The translations under genes and the position numbers were made by a program. Source: Streptantibioticus parmotrematis (GTDB lineage: Bacteria > Actinomycetota > Actinomycetes > Streptomycetales > Streptomycetaceae). Taken from it: a stretch of 64,000 nt of DNA. How positions within the stretch are numbered: position 1 is the first letter of the stretch; each line of letters begins with the position of its first letter. The DNA is taken from positions 124,001-188,000 of the forward strand of contig NZ_JAINVZ010000015.1 of assembly GCF_019890615.1 (NCBI RefSeq), in the 5' to 3' direction. The notes under the pieces are model-generated. The model ran no database searches and was not told where the DNA came from. It saw only the letters and a program-made list of their open reading frames with translations. Shown one piece after another: positions 42,594-50,546 of the stretch.

Positions 42594-43037
42594 ATGGCAG
42601 TGACGTCGCGACGACCGGCCGACCCCGTCCAGCAGGCGTGGGCCCTCATGCAGGGCTTCGTCGAGGCCCACAGCCGCCGGGGCGAACTGGCCGAGGCCCT
42701 CGGTTTCCGGCTCGGCGGCGGCCGGGGCAAGGTGCTCTTCCGACTGCGCGAGGGGCCGATGACCCTGGGCCAGATCGCGGCCGCCCACCACGTCGACGCC
42801 CCCTACGCGACCCTCATCGTCGACAAGCTCGAAGCCCACGGCCTCGTCGAACGAAAGCCCCATCCCGACGACCGCCGCCGCAAGTTGGTCACCCTCACGG
42901 ACGCCGGCCACCAGGCCATCGCGACCGCCGACGCGATCCTGCTGCGCCCACCACGGGCGGTCGAGGCCCTCACCCCCGACGAACTCGGCCAGTTGACCGC
43001 TCTCCTCACCCGTCTCGCAGCGGCGGACGAGGGCTGA
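42594..43037 (+). CDS. MarR-family transcriptional regulator
   Basis: 147 residues with the MarR winged helix: MTLGQIAAAHHVDAPYATLIVDKLEAHGLVERKPHPDDRRRKLVTLTDAG, where DDRRRK is the wing. Dimerisation helices flank it. ATG 42594 follows GGGAGAG. It probably represses the upstream SDR promoter through the ACAAC-GTTGT repeat at 41745. Its end is 10 bp from a convergent gene. Confidence 0.88.
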   Translation: MAVTSRRPADPVQQAWALMQGFVEAHSRRGELAEALGFRLGGGRGKVLFRLREGPMTLGQIAAAHHVDAPYATLIVDKLEAHGLVERKPHPDDRRRKLVTLTDAGHQAIATADAILLRPPRAVEALTPDELGQLTALLTRLAAADEG

Positions 43038-43047
43038 GCGCGCCGCC

Positions 43048-43431
43048 TCAGAACGAGAACGAAAGCTGCAGGTGGAAGAGGATCCACCAGTACCAGGCCA
43101 TGAGGCAGCAGATGATGCCGATGGCCGACGCCAGGGGCAGGGACGGGGCCCGCACGAGCCTGCCGACGGCCACGCCCGCACCGGCCCCGACGAGAGGCAC
43201 GAAGACGACGAGGGCCGAGATGTCGGCCAGTTCGACGTTCGCCGCGTGGTTCGCCTGCGCGGCGTAGGGCGAGGGATGCGCGGCGCCGTTGGCCGCGGCG
43301 CACCAGAACCAGACGGCCGGCACGTAGACCACCACCGCCACCAGCCACATCACGACGGTGCCGGCGCTGTTCCGTAACCGCGCGTCCGACGGTGTGCCGC
43401 CGCCGCGCCCTGAGATCTCCATGCGCGTCAT
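43048..43431 (-). CDS. Four-helix membrane protein, unknown
   Basis: About 127 residues with four hydrophobic segments (VVMWLVAVVVYVPAVWFWCAA, DISALVVFVPLVGAGAGVAVG, ASAIGIICCLMAWYWWILFHL). No family recognised. Starts are possible at GTG 43455, ATG 43431 or ATG 43422; none has a clear ribosome site. Convergent with the MarR gene. Confidence 0.6.
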   Translation of the reverse strand: MTRMEISGRGGGTPSDARLRNSAGTVVMWLVAVVVYVPAVWFWCAAANGAAHPSPYAAQANHAANVELADISALVVFVPLVGAGAGVAVGRLVRAPSLPLASAIGIICCLMAWYWWILFHLQLSFSF

Positions 43432-43517
43432 CGTCAGCCACGTCGCCCGGCGCACGCATGAGTACGGCTACTCAGACGGGGAGAGACAATCAGGAGTCAG
43501 AGACTTCAGGGGGCCGC

Positions 43518-43967
43518 ATGCAATGGTCGACCATCACGGCCACAGCTGTAGGCGCGGTGCTCGGTGTGATGGCCACACTCGTCGCCGAACATGTCCGGCG
43601 GCGGCACGAGCGGGCGGACCAGGATCGCGAAACGCTGCTCAGCGCGTTCACGGACTACCTTGCCGCTCTTGCGCGGGCCAGGACCGCGTTCTCGAAGGCG
43701 CAGCCCGCGCCTGAAGACGTCGGCAGAGGCCATGTCGCGATCAGCGAGCACGGCGTGTACGCGGCGCACCAGCAACTGGAACTGGTGGCCCCACAGTTGC
43801 TGGTGGAAAAGGCCGGTCGAGCGACCCTCAGTGTGCTCGACTTCCATGACGTTGTGGTCGCGGGTCACACCTCGGGCTCGCGGGAGTACGTGCACGCCTG
43901 GCGGGCCGCCCGCCAGGCCCGCGCAGCATTGATCGCGGAGATGCGCCTGGCACTACGACAGACCTGA
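43518..43967 (+). CDS. Hypothetical membrane-anchored helical protein
   Basis: 149 residues: one N-terminal helix (ITATAVGAVLGVMATLVAEHV), a positive stop (RRRHER) and a long helical cytoplasmic part with Arg/Ala-rich segments. Similar short anchored proteins accompany mobile or accessory loci, but no domain is recognised. ATG 43518 follows a G-rich stretch (CAGGGGG). First gene of a less GC-rich patch. Confidence 0.55.
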   Translation: MQWSTITATAVGAVLGVMATLVAEHVRRRHERADQDRETLLSAFTDYLAALARARTAFSKAQPAPEDVGRGHVAISEHGVYAAHQQLELVAPQLLVEKAGRATLSVLDFHDVVVAGHTSGSREYVHAWRAARQARAALIAEMRLALRQT

Positions 43968-44396
43968 GGCGCGGGACGAACTGATGGATGAAGTAAGTGC
44001 GTTCACTTGCTGCCACGCAAAAGACAGACAACAAGCCTTCGCCCATCGGCATCGGTGACAGCCTTGGACGGCGGGGCGAGAGCACGTTTTCTGCTCATCA
44101 CCCACTCCGCTCGAACGTCGCAACGACTACCGCCGTGCGCCGGTTTGCCGATGTGTGGATTGGACCGTTCTCGCGGAGAAACCTGCCGTTGGCTATGCGT
44201 CCTGACCTTACCGATGACGGCAGCGCGCTGGTGGCCTGCTTTGGTGTCCGGCGGCCGGACGAGCGATCACCCGCTTTACGGGAGAGGCTGGGGAGTGTCG
44301 CCTCCTGAGCTCTGGATTTGCTGGCCGGGGAAGCGAGCGACTGCTCACCCGCAAAGCAGCACTGTTGACCGTAGCCGGCCTTCGCGTCTGGCATCG
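43968..44396. other. Gene-poor stretch in the accessory patch
   Basis: No ORF here has Streptomyces-like codon use or recognisable protein motifs. Base composition is lower in GC than the surroundings. The only structure seen is a short palindrome AAGTG-CGTT-CACTT at 43995-44008. Probably a decayed remnant or non-coding flank of the DUF4365 gene. Confidence 0.5.
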
Positions 44397-45670
44397 CTAT
44401 GGAACGGACCTCAGCCGATCACAGTCAGCCACGATGGCGTGTGGACCCTTGCTCAGGAACACGCCAGACGATTCTGATCTGTTCCTCGGGGGGAGTGAGG
44501 GGCCACCGATGTAGATGCGGTGGATGAGGTAGTGGACGGCAAGTCGGAATGCCTCTGGTTCGATGTCGTCAATCGTCTCCACCCTTGCCCTGCCGAGCTT
44601 ATTCACTTGGCGGACGATACGGGGCTCGCTTTCGAGGGGGCCGAGTTCGGCGACGATCTCCGCTGGGAGTTCGCCGTCCTCGCGCAGGGCCAGGATCGAG
44701 CGTTGCAGCAGGTTGGGCTCGGCCTCGATCCTGTCGATGATGCGAGCAAGGACGTATGCGTGGAGCACATCTGCCGCGATGTTGCGTGTTCCTCGGGCTC
44801 CTCGCCCGTGCAGCTCGGGCACCCCTCGCACTCGATGGGTGTGACGAGGTCGTTCTCAGGTCCTTCGTCGGCCTCCCGGGTGGAGAGGAAGCACGAAGCC
44901 ACCCACATGACTTCGGTTCGGTCTAGCTCCAGGTCTTCCGCGGTCGGCAGGTCAAGGTCGTCCCATTCGTGCTCGGGATCGCCGTTGTTCCGGCCCTCCG
45001 GAGGTGGAATCTCGGAGCGCATCAGAGACTTCAGGCTGACCAGATACGGATCCCAGTCGTGGGCACTGAGCAGTAGCGTCGCCAGCGCGTCCCCTGGGCG
45101 TTTCCAGAAGATGAGGTCTTCGTCGTAGCCGTTGACGAAGTGCAGGACGTGGTCTTCCGGCGCGAAATCGACTCCCGACATCTCGCCGAGGTGGGTGAGC
45201 ACAGCCTGCCGACCTCGGTAGCGCCCAACGTAGCGGCGGGCCTGGGCGACGAAGGGCGCCATCGTGGCGTCGTTCAGCACCGCGTTCGGGCTGACACCGA
45301 TGAAGCGGGGCGGATTGAACGGACCGGACCGCCTTAGCTGTTGGGTGGCGTTCGCCCAGTGCAGTTTCGTGGTGCCCGGGTCATATATCACGCAGTAGAC
45401 GGGGATGTTCCCCTCCGCCCGCGTTCCGCTGTGGTGGTGGACGGGCACCGCGTAACCGTTGCCCCGGCGCCAACTGTCCCCACCCTTGGCCTGGATCTTG
45501 ATCGTGTCGCTGGTAACCTCGCCATCTTCGGTGAAGGTGACGTAGAAGTCCTCGCCGAAGTCGTTCTGCCCGGATATCTCCTGAACGATGTGGTCATGCG
45601 CTTCGAGTAGAGCGCGCAGCGCGTTCACGGCGGCCTGCCCCACGCGTCGACCATTCGGGATCTTAGGCAT
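44397..45670 (-). pseudogene. DUF4365-type nuclease-like protein, interrupted by a frameshift
   Basis: ATG 45670 (GGAGAGG before it) opens a frame encoding a DUF4365-type N-terminus: MPKIPNGRRVGQAAV, ISGQNDFGEDFYVTF and IKIQAKGGDSW, i.e. the D...QxK pattern of PD-(D/E)XK folds. That frame continues to an acidic CEGCPSCTGEEPEE stretch and then turns into Ser/Arg-rich nonsense. A different frame takes over near 44785-44805 with sensible sequence (NIAADVLHAYVLARIIDRIEAEPNLLQ...VHYLIHRIYIGG) to a stop at 44397. A single-base loss in a C-run fits. DUF4365 proteins are frequent in defence loci. Either a true pseudogene or a sequencing error. Confidence 0.7.
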
Positions 45671-45836
45671 ACCATCCTCTCCTTGAGCTTTGCCCGCCCC
45701 GGCGCATGTGGACGGCCCCATAACTCTGCCTCACCCCTCTGACACCGGACATGGGAGGAGAGCGGGATATCGGAGTCCGCTGACTCGGCCCAGCTCGACA
45801 ACGAAGTCCCAGGCCGCTGACTTGGGGCCTGCCAGA

Positions 45837-45884
45837 AGAGCAGGTGACGGGAATCGAACTCACGCCCTCAGCTTGGGAACTGCA
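45837..45884 (-). pseudogene. 3' fragment of a tRNA-Gly gene, candidate attachment-site scar
   Basis: Read on the minus strand this matches the 3' half of Streptomyces tRNA-Gly with the CCC anticodon: TTCCCAA loop with AGCTGAG stem, then GAGTTCGATTCCCGTC and CACCTGCTC. The 5' half is absent. Integrative elements that target tRNA genes leave such 3' copies. It borders the low-GC patch that holds the DUF4365 gene. Confidence 0.65.
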
Positions 45885-45980
45885 GCATCGCGGCCGACCG
45901 GGGGAGCGCGTATCTGGATGACCCCTTGTCCGGCTGGTGCGCGTCGCCGGAGCTGAGGATCATCTCCCGCACCGCCCGCC

Positions 45981-46022
45981 GCCGTTGACGTCCACCACCG
46001 TTCACGTCCGCCGCCGTTGAAC
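45981..46022. repeat. Three 16-bp direct repeats
   Basis: Units beginning GCCGTTGACGTCC at 45981, ACCGTTCACGTCC at 45997 and GCCGTTGA at 46013 lie between the tRNA-Gly fragment and the tRNA-Val terminator. No gene in 45885-46036. Confidence 0.7.
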
Positions 46023-46036
46023 CCGGCGCCCATGTC

Positions 46037-46068
46037 GAAGGCCCCAGCCGTCATCGGCTGGGGCCTTC
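46037..46068 (-). terminator. Terminator of tRNA-Val
   Basis: Perfect 14-bp stem GAAGGCCCCAGCCG/CGGCTGGGGCCTTC with loop TCAT, 4 bp after the CCA end of the tRNA. Confidence 0.88.
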
Positions 46069-46072
46069 TCAC

Positions 46073-46147
46073 TGGTGGGCACAACAGGATTCGAACCTGT
46101 GACATCTGCTTTGTAAGAGCAGCGCTCTACCGCTGAGCTATGCGCCC
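46073..46147 (-). tRNA. tRNA-Val(UAC)
   Basis: 75-nt cloverleaf with encoded CCA. Acceptor GGGCGCA/TGTGCCC, D arm with AGCTCAGCGGTAGAGC, anticodon stem CTGCT/AGCAG around CTTACAA (anticodon TAC), T arm ACAGG-TTCGAAT-CCTGT. It reads GUA codons, rare in this genome. Followed by a strong terminator. Confidence 0.95.
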
Positions 46148-46194
46148 TCGTGCACCGCGCGGGGTGCGGGAGACGACAGGTTACCCTGCCCCGG

Positions 46195-46253
46195 GGTGCC
46201 CGGGACAAATTCGCGGCGCCCGGGCGGCGGGCGCGGTGCCCGGGACAAATTCG
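46195..46253. repeat. Pair of 19-bp direct repeats spaced 40 bp
   Basis: GGTGCCCGGGACAAATTCG occurs exactly at 46195-46213 and 46235-46253, between the tRNA and the DUF4097 gene. The ACAAATT core is the only A/T-rich element nearby, and the 40-bp spacing is close to four helical turns. A TAGCGT -10-like hexamer for the next gene is at 46415-46420; the rest of 46148-46456 holds no gene. Confidence 0.8.
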
Positions 46254-46456
46254 TGGCAGCGGCGGCCCGGCCGTCGGCCCGTGAGCCCGCCGGGCCCGGC
46301 CCCCGCCCGGAAGCCGGAAGCCTCACCCCGGCCCCGCACGGAAGCCCGGGGCCTCGGGTTACCCCCACCCCCTCCCCGGGGGACGACCGGCTTACCCCCG
46401 GCCCACCGGATCCGTAGCGTTCTCGGCATCCTTCGGTGTCCAGTCAGGGAGTCCGC

Positions 46457-47278
46457 GTGTCCGCCTCGCCCCGTGTCCTTGCCGCCCGTACGCGTACGCG
46501 CACCCCCGCCACCCCCACCCCCACGCATACCCGCACCCGCGCCGCCGGGTTCCTCGCTCTGGCCGCCTGCGCGACGCTCGCCGTATCGGGGTGTTCCCGT
46601 TCCTCCGGTGGCAGCGGGCCCAAGCACAAGGACTTCGCGCTCGCTGGGACCTCGCTGACCATCGACAGTGACGACAGCGCCCTGGACGTGCGGCCCGCCG
46701 ACGTCGAGGACGTGCAGGTCACGCGGTGGTTCTCGGCGCACACCCTGGTCGGGAGCAGGCCCAGCGTCTCCTGGGCGATGGACGGCTCCACCCTGCGCCT
46801 GCGGCTGCACTGCTCCGGGATCGTCGCCGACTGCTCCGTACGCCACCAGATCCTGGTCCCGCGCGGCGTCGCCGTCACCGTCAAGGACGGCAACGGGGCC
46901 GTCACCGCCTCCGGTTTCAGCCGGCCGCTGACCATCACCTCCAGCAACGGCGCCGTCGACGTCAGCGGCTCCACCGGCACGCTCACCCTCGACAGCGGCA
47001 ACGGGCGGGTCGTCGCCTCCGGTGTCCGTTCGAAGGAGGTGCACGCCGGGTCGTCCAACGGCGAGGTCCGCGTCGACTTCGCCGCCGTGCCCGACCGGGT
47101 CACCACCTCCACCTCCAACGGTCCGGTCACCATCGGCCTGCCGCACGCCTCCTACGCCGTCACCGCGACCAGCGACAACGGCCACGCGAGCGTCAGCGTC
47201 CCGCAGGACTCCGCCAGCGGCCACGTCGTCACCGCGCACAGCTCCAACGGGTCGATCACCGTGCGTACCGCCTCCTGA
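46457..47278 (+). CDS. DUF4097 beta-helix lipoprotein
   Basis: 273 residues. Signal peptide with lipobox LAVSGC (Cys near 43) and a repetitive beta domain in which each turn repeats an SSNG-type motif (VKDGNGAVTASG, ITSSNGAVDVSG, LDSGNGRVVASG, GSSNGEVRV, SNGPVTIGL, SDNGHASV, SSNGSITV), the DUF4097/adhesin-like beta-helix. GTG 46457 has CAGGGA upstream. Role unknown; related domains occur in envelope-stress sensors. Confidence 0.8.
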   Translation: MSASPRVLAARTRTRTPATPTPTHTRTRAAGFLALAACATLAVSGCSRSSGGSGPKHKDFALAGTSLTIDSDDSALDVRPADVEDVQVTRWFSAHTLVGSRPSVSWAMDGSTLRLRLHCSGIVADCSVRHQILVPRGVAVTVKDGNGAVTASGFSRPLTITSSNGAVDVSGSTGTLTLDSGNGRVVASGVRSKEVHAGSSNGEVRVDFAAVPDRVTTSTSNGPVTIGLPHASYAVTATSDNGHASVSVPQDSASGHVVTAHSSNGSITVRTAS

Positions 47279-47330
47279 CGTCCCGCGGCCTCGCACCCGG
47301 CCGCTGTGTTCGGGCGGCCCAGGTGCGAGG

Positions 47331-48611
47331 ATGGACGCCAGCACCGTGGCGGACCAGCGGGAGAGGGATGTGACGACGGCACGTTCGTGGTGGCGGCGTG
47401 GGGACGATCACCGCGCGGGGGCGCAGGCCGCCAAGGAAGCCGCCGCCGAGGCCTTCTACGAGCTGGACACCGCGCAACGCGATCTGACCCTCTCGGTCGA
47501 GACCATCACGGCCGTCGACCGTTCCCCCGCGGGCCGCAAGGCGGCGGCGGACTTCCAGACGCTGGGGCACCGCGTCGACGAGGTCAGCGGCCGCTACATC
47601 GCCACCGTCGACGAGCACGACCTCGACGCGGTCGACCTCGACCTGGCCTCCGCCACCCGCGCCCGCAACGCCTTCACCCTGGCCAAGGACGAGATCCTCA
47701 AGGTCAGGGCGGACCTCGACCGCTTCGCGCAGAGCTTGGAGCCCCTCCAGTCCCGCGCCGCGACCGAGCTGGCCCGGCTCGCGCCCGCCGTGGCGCAGGC
47801 CAAGCAGTCGCTGCTGGCCGCCACCCAGGCGCTGGACACCGTTCGCGCGGGCGGGCTGCGCGCGGACGGCCTCGCCGCCCGCCTCGCCGCGCTCGGACCC
47901 GAGCTGACCAAGCTCAACCAGGGCGCGGGCGCCCACGGCGTGCAGGAGACCATCGGCCGGGCCGACGAGGTGCGCCGCGCGGCCGAGGAGATCCGCGCCG
48001 AGGCGGACCGCCTGCCGCAGCGCGCCAAGGAGATCGACAACCGCCTGGTCAGCCTGCGCACCCGGGTCCAGGCGATCACCACCCGCGCCGCCCAGGTCGA
48101 GCCCACGCTGAGCGAGCTGCGCCGCGGGTTCAGCGCCGCCTGCTGGCAGGACCTGCAACGGGTGCCGGAGCAGGCGGCGGCCGCCGCGGCCCAGGCCGAG
48201 CAGCGGCTGCGGGAGACGCGGACCGCGCGGGACGAGCAGCGCTGGGAGGACGCCACCGCGGGACTGACCGCCGTACGTGAGCTGCTGAGCGAGACCGACG
48301 CGGCCGTCTCGGCGGCCGGGGACCGGCTGCGCAGGCTCAAGGAGGTCAGCAAGGACCCGCAGGCCGAGATCGACCGGACCCGGTTCGCGGTGCGCGACGC
48401 GCAGCGGCTCGCGATGCAGGGCCGCACCACGCCCGACCCCCGGCACGCCGGCCCGTTGGACGCGGCCGTGACCAGGCTGGACGCGGCGGTGGCCGCGCTG
48501 ACCGGGCGGCATCCGGACTACTGGGCGTTCCTGACCGAGACCGCCGCGATCCGCGGGACCGTGGAGGGCGTCGTGGCCGACATCCGCGGCGAACGCGCGA
48601 ACCAGCGCTGA
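47331..48611 (+). CDS. Long coiled-coil cytoplasmic protein
   Basis: About 426 residues, almost entirely heptad-like helix (AQAAKEAAAEAFYELDTAQRDL, TRARNAFTLAKDEILKVRADL, LPQRAKEIDNRLVSLRTRVQAI). No membrane segment or enzymatic motif. The start could be ATG 47331 or GTG 47370 (GGGAG six bases before). Common in Streptomyces without known role; a scaffold or envelope-stress partner (compare TelA/PspA-like proteins) is conceivable only by shape. Its 3' end enters a stop-carrying repeat. Confidence 0.7.
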   Translation: MDASTVADQRERDVTTARSWWRRGDDHRAGAQAAKEAAAEAFYELDTAQRDLTLSVETITAVDRSPAGRKAAADFQTLGHRVDEVSGRYIATVDEHDLDAVDLDLASATRARNAFTLAKDEILKVRADLDRFAQSLEPLQSRAATELARLAPAVAQAKQSLLAATQALDTVRAGGLRADGLAARLAALGPELTKLNQGAGAHGVQETIGRADEVRRAAEEIRAEADRLPQRAKEIDNRLVSLRTRVQAITTRAAQVEPTLSELRRGFSAACWQDLQRVPEQAAAAAAQAEQRLRETRTARDEQRWEDATAGLTAVRELLSETDAAVSAAGDRLRRLKEVSKDPQAEIDRTRFAVRDAQRLAMQGRTTPDPRHAGPLDAAVTRLDAAVAALTGRHPDYWAFLTETAAIRGTVEGVVADIRGERANQR

Positions 48612-48708
48612 AGCCAACGCACGACCCGCCGCTGAAGCGCACGTGCGAAGCCCACGCGGACCCCACCGCTGAAGCGCCGTGCGAAGCCCACCCGCGCCCC
48701 ACCGCTGA
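48606..48708 (+). repeat. Tandem repeat carrying the coiled-coil gene's stop codon
   Basis: CGCTGA (the gene's last codon and stop) recurs at 48630, 48667 and 48703. Between the later copies a 36-37-bp unit GAAGC...GTGCGAAGCCCAC...CCCCAC is repeated with few changes. Confidence 0.85.
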
Positions 48709-48770
48709 CCTGCGCCGCCTCCCGCCGTGGACCACTCCTGAAGCCGCCCGGCGGCCGCTATCCTGCCGCC

Positions 48771-48992
48771 ATGCCTCGTTACGAGTACCGCTGCCGTGCC
48801 TGTGGCACCACCTTCGAGCTGAACCGGCCGATGGCCGAGTCGTCCGCGCCCGCCGCCTGCCCGGACGGGCACGACGACACCGTCAAGCTGCTGTCCACCG
48901 TGGCGGTGACCGGTGCCGCGTCCGCCGGACGGGCCGCGAGCGCGCCGCAGGGCGGTGGCGGTGGCTGCTGCGGGGGCGGCTGCTGCGGCTGA
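48771..48992 (+). CDS. FmdB-family zinc-ribbon protein
   Basis: 73 residues. The N-terminal zinc ribbon has MPRYEYRCRACGTTFEL with the first CxxC and ACPDGHDD with a second ligand set (Cys/His). The tail is Gly/Cys-rich (GGGGGCCGGGCCG), an unusual run of four cysteines that may bind metal. Regulatory FmdB-type proteins are small and of unclear function. Confidence 0.85.
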   Translation: MPRYEYRCRACGTTFELNRPMAESSAPAACPDGHDDTVKLLSTVAVTGAASAGRAASAPQGGGGGCCGGGCCG

Positions 48993-49144
48993 CCCGAGCG
49001 CCGGACAGCCGCACGGGCGCGGAGCCGCGGAGCCGAATTCCTCCGATTCCTCCCCATCCAGGACTGGCCCGGCTCGCCCCCGAGGCGGATGCTGGTCGTA
49101 GGCGCCGCAGCAGGCGCGGGAACGCCGCAGTCGAGGAGGGCGGC

Positions 49145-49702
49145 ATGAGACTCGACGAACACCTGCCCATCGACCACCGCCTCAGCCAGGTCTACCGGAT
49201 CGGCGCCGGACTCATGGGCCTCGTCCTGGTCGTGTTCGGCGTCTTCGGGTTCATCAACCGCGTGGGCTTCTTCTCCACCCACGGCGACGGCGTGGCGGGC
49301 CTGAGTTCCAACGGCGCGTTGAGCCTGCTGTCCATGATCGTGGGCGCGCTGCTCTTCGCGGGCATGCTGGTCGGCGGCAACCTGGCGTCCAACCTCAACA
49401 TGACGCTCGGCGTGCTGTTCATCGTCAGCGGCTTCGTCAACCTCGCCGTGCTGGACACCGGGCTCAACTACCTGGCGTTCCACATGTCCAACGTGCTGTT
49501 CAGCTTCGTCTTCGGACTGGTCCTGATGACCTTCGGGATGTACGGGCGGGTGCACAGTCATCTGCCGCACGACAACCCGTACTGGCAGCAGCGCCACCCC
49601 GATCAGGCGCGGCGCGAGGCGGCGGCGTCCCGGGCCGCCGCCGCCCGGCGTCAGCTCAACGCCCCGTCCGCCGTGCCAAAGTCAATCCGTCCGCAACACT
49701 GA
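49145..49702 (+). CDS. DUF4383 membrane protein
   Basis: 185 residues with four helices in the DUF4383 pattern (VYRIGAGLMGLVLVVFGVFGF, LSMIVGALLFAGML, VLFIVSGFVNLAVL, LAFHMSNVLFSFVFGLVLMTFGMYGRV), then a basic Ala/Arg tail. ATG 49145 follows GAGGAGGGCGGC. Its 3' end overlaps the convergent O-methyltransferase gene by 47 bp, so the last 15 codons are shared with antisense coding sequence. Confidence 0.85.
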   Translation: MRLDEHLPIDHRLSQVYRIGAGLMGLVLVVFGVFGFINRVGFFSTHGDGVAGLSSNGALSLLSMIVGALLFAGMLVGGNLASNLNMTLGVLFIVSGFVNLAVLDTGLNYLAFHMSNVLFSFVFGLVLMTFGMYGRVHSHLPHDNPYWQQRHPDQARREAAASRAAAARRQLNAPSAVPKSIRPQH

Positions 49703-50324
49703 GCAGCACGGCCTCCACCCGGTCGTCGGCGAGCACGTGGTCGTTGAAGGCACGGATGGCCGCCGCGCCGCCGGTCGCCGCGGTGTCCACGACGCCGCCG
49801 TGGAAGAGGGTGTTGTCCACGACGAGCAGGCCGCCGGGCCGGGTGCGGGGCACCAACTCCTCCCAGTAGGCGAGGTAGTTGCCCTTGTCGGCGTCGAGGA
49901 ACGCCATGTCGATCCACGGCTCGTCGGCCGGCAGCGCGCGCAGGGTGTCCAGGGCGGGCGCGATCCTGAGGTCGACGCGGTCGGCGACGCCCGCCTTGGC
50001 CCACGCCTCGCGGCCGAGCGCGGTCCACTCCTCGGAGACGTCGCAGGCGATGATCCGGCCGTCGTCGGGCAGCGCCTGGGCCATCGACAGCGTCGAGTAG
50101 CCGGTGAACGTGCCGACCTCGACGATCCGGCGGGCACCGGTCAGCCGCACCAGGAAGGCCAGCAACGGCCCCTGTTCCTCGGCGGTCTGCAACCCCGCGT
50201 CGTCGGCGAACCGGGCGCGGGTCGCGTTGATCAGCTCGCGCTGCACGGTGTCCAGCGGCGGGTTGTGGGCGAGCAGGTAGGCGTACAGGTCGTTGGTGAG
50301 GGGAGGGTTCTTGGTCTCGGGCAA
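49656..50324 (-). CDS. SAM-dependent O-methyltransferase (Methyltransf_3, COMT-like)
   Basis: 222 residues. GARRIVEVGTFTGYSTLSMA is motif I; RIIACDVSEEW and WIDMAFLDADKGNYLAYWEEL (metal-binding Asp) and RPGGLLVVDNTLFHGGVVD are the class marks of Mg-dependent catechol-type methyltransferases. Start is TTG 50324, with GAGGAG six bases before; the longer frame would need another TTG upstream. Small catechol or flavonoid-like acceptors are usual for the family. Confidence 0.85.
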   Translation of the reverse strand: MPETKNPPLTNDLYAYLLAHNPPLDTVQRELINATRARFADDAGLQTAEEQGPLLAFLVRLTGARRIVEVGTFTGYSTLSMAQALPDDGRIIACDVSEEWTALGREAWAKAGVADRVDLRIAPALDTLRALPADEPWIDMAFLDADKGNYLAYWEELVPRTRPGGLLVVDNTLFHGGVVDTAATGGAAAIRAFNDHVLADDRVEAVLLSVADGLTLARRTGR

Positions 50325-50360
50325 CGCGTGCTCCTCGCGGAATCCGGCGAAACGACACAA

Positions 50361-50390
50361 CGGTACGACGACGAAACGGTACGACGACGA
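50361..50390. repeat. 16-bp direct repeat upstream of the O-methyltransferase
   Basis: CGGTACGACGACGA at 50361-50374 and 50377-50390, in the 222-bp divergent region between the O-methyltransferase and kinase genes. Could be an operator pair. Confidence 0.75.
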
Positions 50391-50546
50391 GACGATGCCA
50401 CGGCGCGGGGACGCGGCAGCGACGGGGTGCGGGGCGTGGCGGCGCGGGGGATGCGGGGGTGCGGCCGCGCGACGACGGACCTCACGGCGTCCACGGTCGC
50501 GTCACCGCCCGTTTACGGCCATGTCACCGCTGCGTAGGGTGAGCGC

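Noticed and set aside
43997-44477. Overlapping plus-strand ORFs in the accessory patch
   Set aside because: No ribosome sites, no motifs, codon use unlike real genes; they overlap the tail of the DUF4365 gene.
46181-47344. 387-codon minus-strand ORF opposite the DUF4097 gene
   Set aside because: Shadow of the repetitive beta-helix gene; the plus frame has signal peptide, lipobox and regular repeats.
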